The notes below the pieces were generated by a model. The model did no database searches. It was not told where the DNA came from and worked only from the letters and a program-made list of their open reading frames with translations. The position numbers were made by a program, and so were the translations under genes. Positions 1-7,596 of a stretch of 64,000 bases of DNA are shown in pieces. The stretch is taken from contig JAAYBV010000029.1 in the NCBI GenBank assembly GCA_012744475.1, forward strand, positions 1 to 64,000, read 5' to 3'. This DNA is from Phycisphaerae bacterium. GTDB lineage: Bacteria > Planctomycetota > Phycisphaerae > Sedimentisphaerales > Anaerobacaceae. Within the stretch, counting starts at the first letter, position 1. Each line of letters begins with the position of its first letter.

Positions 1-1123
1 CCAGTTCCTGGATCTCCCACGCTTCCCAGACCTTGCGGAAGTCCATGAACAGCGGGGGATTGCCGCCGCTCAGATAGGTCATGAAGAGCATGGTCAGCAG
101 GCCCTGCATGTCGGCCTCTGTCGCGAAGGGCACCGGAGCCTTGCTGCCGGTGTAATCGAACGTGCTGTTGAAGAATGACTCCATCACGTCGGCCACCGGC
201 AGCGGGATGCCTCGTCGATCGCTGCCCCATTCGAGCTGATTCATGAAGCCGCCGCCGACGGCGTTGAGGTCGTTCAGCAGGTCCCGGACGATCAGGTACA
301 TGGCCAGAGACTGGTTGAATCGCTCACTGGTCTCGTCGCCGGACAACTCCAGTCGCTTTCCGACATAGCGGTCAATCCAGCCCCGCAGGTCCTTCAGTTC
401 TTTCTCCTTGTAGGCCTTCTTGTTGAGCATGTCGGCCAGGAGCTTCATATCCAGCCGGGTGATCTCGATGCCGAAGGTGTTCCGCGTGGGCAGCACGTGG
501 GCCAGTGCCGTTTCCATGCCCATCGAGTCGTGCCCGAAGACGAGAACGCGCCGACCGCGCAGCGCCACCGCGGCTACCGCCCCATAGCACCAGTCGATGA
601 GATTCCTCGCGGTCTGCTCGGTCATCTGTGGATTGGGCCCCGTGTCAGGCCAGGTGCCGACGTTCAGCGTGGTCATTCGGCCGCACTGGGCGAAGGCGCC
701 GTTGGCGGCGTGGGCGTAGACGACGCCCGGCCGGGGACCACTGTTGCCACAGGTGATGTTGAACGGGGTATTCGCAGGAAACTGCCGGAGCAGCGAGATC
801 GTCGTCAACTGGGGGAAGGCCCACGTGTCCGGCACGCAGACGATGACGTCGACACCGGCCCGGCGGAACTGCTCGGCCACGATATCTGCTTGCGCCTCGC
901 CGTCGACCAGGACCGTCGAGTACACCACCGGCACCGGGGTCTTGTCCGGCAGCAGGACGTTGCCGCTGATGGCCTCGGCGGCCATCTTCACGATATTCTG
1001 ACCGCGCGTCCGGCTGTCTTGGTCGATGCGCGGATCGCTGGTGGCGAACACGCCGATCACCGGTGCCTTCGGCGTGGCCTTCTTCATCGTGGGCAGTTGA
1101 CTGGCTTCCGTCTTCTTCGCCAT
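1..1123 (-). CDS. fucI: L-fucose isomerase family protein (C-terminus off the window)
   Basis: Ketol-isomerase of the L-fucose/D-arabinose isomerase family, expected to convert L-fucose to L-fuculose in the cytosol with a divalent metal. About 374 residues are present, covering the N1 and N2 domains; the last third, with most metal ligands, lies beyond base 1. Residues around VFGHDSMGMETALAHVLPT followed by FGIEITRLDM and an acidic/basic helix match the FucI N2 region, and SGGNPPLFMDFRKVW matches the start of the C-terminal domain. The ATG is preceded by AAAGGAG nine bases upstream. It lies 83 bases downstream of the PDH E2 gene on the same strand, so it may share that operon. Family is fairly sure; the substrate could be L-fucose, D-arabinose or another sugar. 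Confidence 0.85.
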   Translation of the reverse strand, partial: MAKKTEASQLPTMKKATPKAPVIGVFATSDPRIDQDSRTRGQNIVKMAAEAISGNVLLPDKTPVPVVYSTVLVDGEAQADIVAEQFRRAGVDVIVCVPDTWAFPQLTTISLLRQFPANTPFNITCGNSGPRPGVVYAHAANGAFAQCGRMTTLNVGTWPDTGPNPQMTEQTARNLIDWCYGAVAAVALRGRRVLVFGHDSMGMETALAHVLPTRNTFGIEITRLDMKLLADMLNKKAYKEKELKDLRGWIDRYVGKRLELSGDETSERFNQSLAMYLIVRDLLNDLNAVGGGFMNQLEWGSDRRGIPLPVADVMESFFNSTFDYTGSKAPVPFATEADMQGLLTMLFMTYLSGGNPPLFMDFRKVWEAWEIQEL

Positions 1124-1206
1124 GGGGGCGCTCCTTTCAATGTATGATGGCTGTCTGCGATCGAGGACCTGGGACCAGCGAGGGTCCACGTGTCAGATCG
1201 TCGGTA

Positions 1207-2448
1207 TCAGACGGCAAATCCCTTGGGGTCCTCCAGCAGAGTCCGTACGAAATCGAGGAACTGGGCGGCGTAGGCGCCGTTGGCCACCTTGTGGTCCACC
1301 GACAGCGTCATGTTCATCAGCTTTCGCACGAGAATGTTGCCGTTGTCGGGAACGCACATGTCCGTGATCTTGCCGACGCCGAGAATGGTGCACTGGCCGG
1401 GCACGACGATCGGGATAAACGACTCGATCCCGAAGGCGCCGAGATTGCTCACGGTGGTGCAGCCGCCTTCAAGGTCCGACAGGTCCAGCTTATCGTTGCG
1501 GGCCCGTTCGACGAGCGCCTGGCTGTCGCGGGCGATCTGCTTGAGGCTCTTCTTGTTCACGTCCTTGACCAGCGGGGCGACCAGACCGTCGGGGACGGAG
1601 ATGGCCAACCCGACGTGGATCGCATCGGCCAGCTTGATGGCGTTGCCGGCGAGCTGGCCCGTCATGATGGGATACTTCTCCAGGGCGGTCGCAACCGCCT
1701 TTATGATAAAATCATTGAATGAGACTTTCACGTCGCCGGTTGCATTGATCTCGGCACGCCGCGCGACGAGGTTCGTGACATCGGCCTTGACGGTCAGATA
1801 GAAGCAGGGGATCTCCTGCTTGGATTTGAGCATGCGTTCGGCGGTGATCCGCTGGAGCCGGTTGAGGGCTATGGTCGCGCCAAGTCTGGCTTCGCCGGCC
1901 GTAGCAGTCGGCGCCGGTGCGGCCTTGGCGGCCGGGGCCGGCTTGGCGGACTTGGCTTCGGCGGCCTTCTGGATGTCCACCTCGGTGATCTTGCCGGCCG
2001 GACCTGTCCCTTTCAGGGTGGCCAGGTCCACGCCCAGTTCGTCCGCAAGCTTCTTGGCGCGGGGCGATGCCATGATCTTGCCCGCCGGCTTGGCCGGTTC
2101 AGGTGCGGCTTTGGCCGGCTCGGCGGTCGGGGCCGCTGGGACCGCGGGACTACCGGGAGCGGACTTGACGCCCAGCAGAGAATCCACGTAGCTTTGCGGC
2201 ACGTTCTCGTCCTTCTCACCCAGGATCATCATCGGCGCGCCGACCAGCAGCGTCTGATCGACCTTCGCCAGGATGTGCTTGACGAAGCCGCCGAACGGCG
2301 ACTCCATCTCCAGCGTGGCCTTGTCCGTCTCGATTTCGAAGATCACGTCGCCTTTCTTGATCTCATCACCGACTTTGACCAGGCAGTTGACAACGGTGCC
2401 TTCCTCCATTGTCTGGCCGAGCTGCGGCAGCTTGATTTCTTTCGCCAT
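1207..2448 (-). CDS. pdhC: 2-oxoacid dehydrogenase E2 (dihydrolipoamide acetyltransferase)
   Basis: E2 core of a pyruvate (or related 2-oxoacid) dehydrogenase complex; transfers the acyl group from E1 via lipoyl-lysine to CoA. The 413 residues contain a lipoyl domain (1-80, lipoylated K43 in ETDKATLE), an Ala/Pro-rich linker, an E3-binding domain (about 127-160), a second Ala/Pro linker and the catalytic domain (190-413). The C-terminal active-site motif reads DHKVANG: His386 is present, but the usual Asp is Asn390. The start is the ATG at 2448 with GGGGA upstream; a longer frame into the E1 gene is rejected because the lipoyl domain begins here. It follows the E1 gene by 53 bases. No E3 gene is visible in the window. 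The exact 2-oxoacid is inferred. Confidence 0.93.
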   Translation of the reverse strand: MAKEIKLPQLGQTMEEGTVVNCLVKVGDEIKKGDVIFEIETDKATLEMESPFGGFVKHILAKVDQTLLVGAPMMILGEKDENVPQSYVDSLLGVKSAPGSPAVPAAPTAEPAKAAPEPAKPAGKIMASPRAKKLADELGVDLATLKGTGPAGKITEVDIQKAAEAKSAKPAPAAKAAPAPTATAGEARLGATIALNRLQRITAERMLKSKQEIPCFYLTVKADVTNLVARRAEINATGDVKVSFNDFIIKAVATALEKYPIMTGQLAGNAIKLADAIHVGLAISVPDGLVAPLVKDVNKKSLKQIARDSQALVERARNDKLDLSDLEGGCTTVSNLGAFGIESFIPIVVPGQCTILGVGKITDMCVPDNGNILVRKLMNMTLSVDHKVANGAYAAQFLDFVRTLLEDPKGFAV

Positions 2449-2501
2449 CGAATCGTCCCCGTTCCTGTGCTTGATAACGTCCTGTCCCTGCGCCCGCGTC
2501 G

Positions 2502-4748
2502 TCACTGGCCGACGGATTGCCTGACGGCGGCAACGATCCGCTCGACGCTGGGAATGCTCGCGTTCTCCAGCGGCTCGCTCATCGGCGGCGGCACGTCCAG
2601 CGCCGCCATGTTGATCGGCCGGCAGTCGAGGTAGTCGAAGCCGCGAGAGCCGTCGCCGAAGTCGTATTCCATGAACTGCCCGGCGATCTCTCTTCCAGCG
2701 CCGCACCAGCCGAAGCCTTCACTGACCGTGATCAGTCGTCCGGTCTTCTTCACGGAATCGGCGATGGTCTTCATGTCGAGCGGTTTGAGCGTGCGAACGT
2801 CAATCACCTCTGCATCGATTCCATGCTGGTCGGCCAGGACCTTGGCGGCTTCGAGGGAGAGCATCGCCATGCGGCTGTAGCTGACGATCGTCGCGTCGTT
2901 GCCCGGCCGCTTGATGTCCGCGACGCCCAGCGGAATGATGTAATCGTCCGTCGGCACCGGGCCGACCTGACCGTACGTGGCCTTGTGTTCGATGAAGACC
3001 ACGGGGTTCTCGCTGCGAATGGCGGCCTTGAGCAGCCCCTTGGCGTCGTACGGCGTCGAGGGCATTACGACGTAGAGGCCCGGCGTGTGCATCAGCCAGG
3101 CCTCCAGCGACTCGGAATGGTGGGCGGCGATGCATCGCCCGACGCCCCCCTCGGTTCGCAGGACCATCGGAACCTTGGCCTTGCCGCCGAACATATAGCG
3201 GTTGTAGGCGCCGACGTGGACCAACTGGTCCATCGCGATGGTGACGAAATCGACGTACATGATCTCGGCGATGGGGCGCATCCCGCGCAGGGCCGCTCCG
3301 ACCGCCGCACCGGCGATCGCCGCCTCGGAGATCGCCGTGTCGATCACACGGTCCGTTCCGAACTCCGCCAGAAGGCCGCGCGTCGCCTGATAGGCGCCGC
3401 CATAGAGACCGACGTCTTCGCCGAAAAGGAACACGCGCTGGTCGCGCCTCATCTCCTCCGCCTGGGCGGCCGCAACGGCCTGCCCGATCGTCATCACGTC
3501 CATGCCAAACTGCGACTTGACCGCGCCGCTGGCCTCTTCGGTGCGCTCCTTCTTGGTCTTGGCAGTGGACGATGCCAGCGCTGCTTCGAAGACCTGCGAG
3601 GCCTCCGTGACTCTGTCGCTGGTCGCCTTCTCCTTTTCGATCAGATCGGCCGGATACGTCTCCTCGACGTACACGTCCTTGGCAACGTCGGCCGGGTTCG
3701 GCCAGGGGCTGTCAATTCCAAACTGCGTGGCGGTTTCGATCGTGTGGAAGGCGGTGTCTTTGATGGCATCCAGTTCCGCCTCGGTGCACAGGCCCTCGGT
3801 GACGAGCTTGTTTCGCCAGACGGTAATCGGGTCGCGTTCGTGCCAGGCCTTTTCCTCGGCCTTGGTTCGATATGCTCTCGGATCGCTTCGGCTGTGGCCA
3901 TACCAGCGGTAGGTCTTGGCCTCGATCATTGTCATCAGGTTCTCTTTGCGGGCCCGCTCGGCGGCCTTTCGCACCGCCAAGAACACCGCCGCCGCGTCCT
4001 GGCCGTCGACGATCATTCCCGGCACGTTGTATGCCTTCGCACGGACGGCGATATCTTCAATATTGCTGGCGCAAAGCGTCCCCTCGACCTCGCTGCCGGA
4101 GAACGGCACGCTCATTCCGTAAAGGTTGTTCTCGATGATCGCTACCAGCGGGACCTTGAGCGTCGAGGCCATGTTCATCGACTCGTGGAAAGAGCCGGTG
4201 TTGGTCGATCCGTCGCCGAAGAAGGACAGGACGACGCGGCCGGACTTCTTGCACTTCTCCGCCAGGGCCGCGCCGACGGCCGGGGGCTGGTTGCCGCCGA
4301 CGATACCGGTCGAGCCGAGGTTGTTCTGACGCTCGACCTCGGCGATGTGCATGGAGCCGCCACGACCTTTGCAGTAGCCGGTCTCCTTGCCCATCAGCTC
4401 GGCCATCATGGCGTTCCAGTGGTTCTGGCGGGCGCCGTCCCCGTCGGCGTACTTGTTGCCGATCGCCCCGCAATGGCCGTGGCCCCGATGGGTCGAGCCG
4501 ATCACGTCGCCGCGTTCGATGGCCGCGATGGCGCCGGTGGCTACCGCCTCTTCGCCCGCGTACAGGTGGGATGCGCCTTTGATGATGTTCTGGCCCAGCA
4601 GGTCGAAGACCTTCTCCTCGAAGAATCGGATCTCATACATGGTCCTGAGCCAGTCCCTGGCCGTTTCCAGTGTGATGAAGCCCTTGCCGATCAGGTCCTT
4701 TACCTTGGGTACGGGCTGTTTGCGCGTATCCTCGATAGCGTATTCCAT
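2502..4748 (-). CDS. Pyruvate dehydrogenase E1, fused alpha and beta subunits
   Basis: Thiamine-diphosphate E1 component that decarboxylates pyruvate (probably) and acetylates E2. The 748 residues carry a complete E1 alpha unit (about 1-340: HRGHGHC, TPP/Mg motif GDGSTN near 178 with ENN at 206-208, and the YRWYGHSRSDP loop) and then, after a charged linker, a complete E1 beta unit (about 410-748: GEDVG near 440, SEAAIAGAAVGAALRGMRP, DFVTIAMDQL). Alpha and beta are usually separate genes in alpha2beta2 complexes; here they are one polypeptide. ATG has CAGGAG eight bases upstream. It heads a minus-strand transcript with the E2 gene and possibly fucI, behind a good promoter at 4835-4863. Branched-chain substrate is an alternative, less likely by motif. 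Confidence 0.92.
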   Translation of the reverse strand: MEYAIEDTRKQPVPKVKDLIGKGFITLETARDWLRTMYEIRFFEEKVFDLLGQNIIKGASHLYAGEEAVATGAIAAIERGDVIGSTHRGHGHCGAIGNKYADGDGARQNHWNAMMAELMGKETGYCKGRGGSMHIAEVERQNNLGSTGIVGGNQPPAVGAALAEKCKKSGRVVLSFFGDGSTNTGSFHESMNMASTLKVPLVAIIENNLYGMSVPFSGSEVEGTLCASNIEDIAVRAKAYNVPGMIVDGQDAAAVFLAVRKAAERARKENLMTMIEAKTYRWYGHSRSDPRAYRTKAEEKAWHERDPITVWRNKLVTEGLCTEAELDAIKDTAFHTIETATQFGIDSPWPNPADVAKDVYVEETYPADLIEKEKATSDRVTEASQVFEAALASSTAKTKKERTEEASGAVKSQFGMDVMTIGQAVAAAQAEEMRRDQRVFLFGEDVGLYGGAYQATRGLLAEFGTDRVIDTAISEAAIAGAAVGAALRGMRPIAEIMYVDFVTIAMDQLVHVGAYNRYMFGGKAKVPMVLRTEGGVGRCIAAHHSESLEAWLMHTPGLYVVMPSTPYDAKGLLKAAIRSENPVVFIEHKATYGQVGPVPTDDYIIPLGVADIKRPGNDATIVSYSRMAMLSLEAAKVLADQHGIDAEVIDVRTLKPLDMKTIADSVKKTGRLITVSEGFGWCGAGREIAGQFMEYDFGDGSRGFDYLDCRPINMAALDVPPPMSEPLENASIPSVERIVAAVRQSVGQ

Positions 4749-4834
4749 ACAACGACTCCTGTACTGGACTGTTTCGCGGCCGTAGCCCCGCCGCAGGCGG
4801 CGGAGGCCTCCTCTTGGCTGCGTAAAAGACGCAT

Positions 4835-4863
4835 AATATAGCAGGTTTCAGTGCTTGCGACAA
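4835..4863 (-). promoter_or_regulatory. Sigma70-type promoter for the PDH E1-E2 operon
   Basis: On the minus strand a TTGTCG -35 box (4858-4863) is separated by exactly 17 bases from a TATATT -10 box (4835-4840). Transcription would begin near 4828, giving an 80-base leader before the E1 start codon. The leader contains a CCGCCG/CGGCGG hairpin. Seen by eye; activity is inferred. Confidence 0.6.
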
Positions 4864-4864
4864 C

Positions 4865-4878
4865 ATCACACGTGTGAT
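4865..4878. promoter_or_regulatory. Perfect 14-bp palindrome, candidate operator
   Basis: ATCACACGTGTGAT is a perfect inverted repeat that starts one base upstream of the -35 box of the PDH promoter. It also lies between the divergent PDH operon and the GH140-like gene. Position and symmetry suggest a dimeric regulator site; the regulator is not identifiable from the window. Confidence 0.5.
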
Positions 4879-5054
4879 TCGCGGTTTTTTTCGACCGTCC
4901 GATTGCCGCGTCCGGGACGCTGTTTTGTTGCACAAGGAGCCTCCATTCGCGCCGCGGGACCCGCATTTGGCGCATTCTCTGAAGACGGTTACAATCGGGG
5001 GCCATGGTCTGGAAGAGCCCGGGCCGGAATTGCATCCCTGCAAAGGAGTAGGAA

Positions 5055-6527
5055 ATGAGCCATTCGAACATTGATTCGTGCGGGAACCGGAGTATTCGCA
5101 GGTTCTTATGGCTTGCCGCCTGCATGGTGTGCGGCCTGTGTGCATCACCTGTTGCCAGGGCCTCTGCGGATTTCCGACACGGGCCTTTGAAGGTCTCCGA
5201 GAACAAGCGGTTTCTCGTCCATGCCGACGGGACGCCGTTCTTCTATCTGGGCGACACCGCCTGGGAGCTGTTCCATCGGCTCAATCGCGAGGAGGCGGAC
5301 AAGTACCTGGAGAACCGCTCCGCGAAGGGCTTCACGGTCATCCAGGCGGTCGCCCTGGCCGAAGTGGACGGACACCGCGACCCCAATCCCTACGGACACC
5401 TGCCGCTGGTTGACCTCGATCCCGCCCGGCCAGCCGTCAGCGACGGTCCCAACAACGACTACTGGGACCACGCCGACTACATCGTGGACAAGGCCAACTC
5501 GCTGGGTCTGTACATCGGCTTCCTGCCGACGTGGGGCCGCTACTGGCACGACAACGTCAAGGACGGCAAGCCGCTGTTCACCGTCCAGAACGCCGAGACG
5601 TACGGCCGGTGGCTTGGGCAGCGATACAGGGACAAACACCTGATCTGGATCCTGGGCGGCGACCGTACCATCGAAAACGATGAACAGAAGGAAGTCATTC
5701 GCGCCATGGCGCGCGGGCTTGCCGCCGGTGACGGCGGCGTGCATCTGATCACGTTCCATCCGCGCGGCGGGGCCGGTTCGGCAGACTACTTCCACCACGA
5801 CGACTGGCTCGATTTCAACATGCGTCAGAACGGCCACAACGCCAAATTCAATGAGGGTTTTCAGAACACGCGGGCCGACTACGACCGCACGCCGGCCAAG
5901 CCGGTCATCGATGGCGAGCCGATTTATGAGGATCACCCCGTCTCCTTCCGGGCGAAGGACCTGGGCCACTCGATCTCGTCCGACGTCCGCCGGCCCCTCT
6001 ACTGGGATCTGTTCACCGGGGCCTTCGGCCACACGTACGGCCACCATTCCGTCTGGCAGATGTGGCAGCCCGGCCGCGGCCCGATCAACAACCCGCTGAT
6101 GCCCTGGTACGAGGCCATCGACCAGCCCGGCGCCGGCCAGATGCAGTATGGTCGCCGGCTCATCGAATCGCGTCCGTTCCTGACGCGGGTTCCCGACGAT
6201 TCGGTCATTGTCACGGACCGCGTCCCGACCTCCGTGCCGGGGGCGGGCCGATACCGATTCGTCGGCACCCGAGACACCGAGAGATCGTATGCGATGGTCT
6301 ATGTCCCCATCGGTCGGACATTCGCGGTCCGCATGGACGTGATCAAGGGCGCCAAGATCAGGGCCTGGTGGTACAACCCGCGCAATGGCCAGGCGACCGC
6401 CATTGGCGAGTTTGCCAATACGGGCCAGCGACAGTTCACGCCGCCCGACAAAGGTGAGATGCTCGACTGGGTCCTCGTCCTCGACGATGCGGCCAGGAAC
6501 TACCCTGCCCCGGGAACCCGCAAGTGA
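5055..6527 (+). CDS. Secreted GH140-like (DUF4038) glycoside hydrolase
   Basis: Predicted exported glycosidase of the DUF4038/apiosidase-like group; the founding GH140 enzymes release apiose-linked side chains of rhamnogalacturonan II. The 490 residues begin with a charged leader, a hydrophobic core (about 18-30) and a likely cleavage near PVARASA. The barrel begins with [14 protein letters not shown], and two acidic residues sit where the family's catalytic pair lies: D203 in LGGDR and E288 in IDGEPIYE. The tail (about 410-485) looks like the small beta-sandwich often called the collagen-binding-like domain. ATG at 5055 is preceded by AAGGAG. It is transcribed away from the PDH operon. Family is well supported; substrate is not. 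Confidence 0.85.
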   Translation: MSHSNIDSCGNRSIRRFLWLAACMVCGLCASPVARASADFRHGPLKVSENKRFLVHADGTPFFYLGDTAWELFHRLNREEADKYLENRSAKGFTVIQAVALAEVDGHRDPNPYGHLPLVDLDPARPAVSDGPNNDYWDHADYIVDKANSLGLYIGFLPTWGRYWHDNVKDGKPLFTVQNAETYGRWLGQRYRDKHLIWILGGDRTIENDEQKEVIRAMARGLAAGDGGVHLITFHPRGGAGSADYFHHDDWLDFNMRQNGHNAKFNEGFQNTRADYDRTPAKPVIDGEPIYEDHPVSFRAKDLGHSISSDVRRPLYWDLFTGAFGHTYGHHSVWQMWQPGRGPINNPLMPWYEAIDQPGAGQMQYGRRLIESRPFLTRVPDDSVIVTDRVPTSVPGAGRYRFVGTRDTERSYAMVYVPIGRTFAVRMDVIKGAKIRAWWYNPRNGQATAIGEFANTGQRQFTPPDKGEMLDWVLVLDDAARNYPAPGTRK

Positions 6528-6913
6528 CCGCTATGGCGAGGGACAGAAAGCAAGATGCGCCGGAGCACGGCCTCCCATGCCGTCGTGGAGAGCCGGACGG
6601 CGCAGCCGCTCTCTTGACGTGAATCCGGTTCGTCGGGAGAAAAAGAAAAGGGCAACCCAGAGGCCACGAAGGCCATCGTCTACAAGAGGCGAGTCCTCAG
6701 AAGGCGCCCCCACGTCGTGTGGGAGCACGCTCTGTGGGCCCCTGGATTGCCACGGTGCGGGGCTATGGGAATAAGAAATCAGTACATTTCATCGACAGTG
6801 ACCGGCGGTGGGGCGTCTGCACCTTTTCGGGCCGCCACCTGTTGTCTCTGCCGCCATCAATCCATTTGTCCATCGCCGGCGCGTCCATCTCACGGGACGG
6901 CGACGAAGGTGTC

Positions 6914-6950
6914 GCGCAGCCCTCCAGCCACCCTGTGCGAAGGGCTGCGC
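6914..6950. repeat. Perfect 10-bp inverted repeat (hairpin)
   Basis: GCGCAGCCCT (6914-6923) and AGGGCTGCGC (6941-6950) are exact reverse complements around a 17-base spacer. No T-run follows on either strand, so it is not a simple intrinsic terminator. Confidence 0.6.
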
Positions 6951-7256
6951 AACAGAGAGTGAGAGATAAGTAAGAGAGAGAGCGAGGTAGTCGTTTTCCA
7001 CGAGTCCGACGCGTGTGATGAGCGACCGATTCCGAATGCGTAGCTTCAAGGGATCGGCGGTCTGCCCTCGCAGCGGGAGATCGATTCTCAAGGGGAGCGA
7101 CGGCGCAGAGTCCGGGCGACGAAGGACTGGGGTTGGAAGCAAGCGTCTGGTAGCGTTCCGGCGACAGTTGGCCGGCATCCCGACGCGAGGTGAAACGGCC
7201 GCCTTGTGGGGTCGTCCTCGCCCTTTCATCGTCCTTGCACGGAGCACCGAAGGAGC

Positions 7257-7296
7257 CTGGGGCTACCGTCCGCATCACAAGCGGTGCGGGCCCCAG
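7257..7296. repeat. Nested inverted repeat (7-bp plus inner 5-bp arms)
   Basis: CTGGGGC (7257-7263) pairs with GCCCCAG (7290-7296), and within it CCGCA pairs with TGCGG, giving a stacked hairpin. A further 7-bp hairpin, GCCTCTG/CAGAGGC with an 8-base loop, lies at 7342-7363. The function is unknown. Confidence 0.45.
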
Positions 7297-7596
7297 CGCC
7301 GACAGTGCTGCTGTCCATAAGCATTTCGCGTGTGCGACCATGCCTCTGCCTCCAACCAGAGGCTCTCCTCCTTGAACACACGGTCCTGCGGCCAAGTCCG
7401 CCAAGGCGATCAGGAATGGCCTCCTCCATACGTGAGGACCATGTGAGTTATCGCCACCTTCTTACACGCTCGCGGCAACAATGTCAAGAGAAAACTTGGC
7501 AAAATGGGCGGGAAGGGCAGTTCTTTTCGGACGTGGCACGGCGCAGCGCCGATGGCGCGCACCGTTCGCGAAGTGCAGAACTCCTGATCCGGGATT

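Larger units (their letters stand above)
6528..7596. other. 1.07-kb gap without a supportable gene
   Basis: No reading frame here shows recognisable protein character; the longest (minus, about 6763-7404) is low-complexity, Arg/Ser/Pro-rich and lacks a ribosome site. The stretch contains a purine run (about 6953-6992), a GA-rich patch near 6640 and three strong inverted repeats listed separately. It may be a decayed gene, an untranslated regulatory region or a non-coding RNA locus. Confidence 0.6.

Noticed and set aside
2517-4841. Very long open frame on the plus strand opposite the PDH E1 gene
   Set aside because: Its protein is Arg/Asp/His/Val-rich without recognisable motifs. It is the usual antisense shadow of a high-GC gene; similar shadows lie opposite folC, rhaB and the GH127-type gene.
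6948-7120. GCAACAGAGAG (6948-6958) and AGTCCGGGCG-like segment, similar to RNase P RNA motifs
   Set aside because: Order and spacing of the conserved regions do not fit; the GGTAAGG and terminal ACAGAA segments are missing.
6763-7404. 213-aa frame on the minus strand in the large gap
   Set aside because: No domain, no ribosome site, low-complexity composition and no neighbour support.
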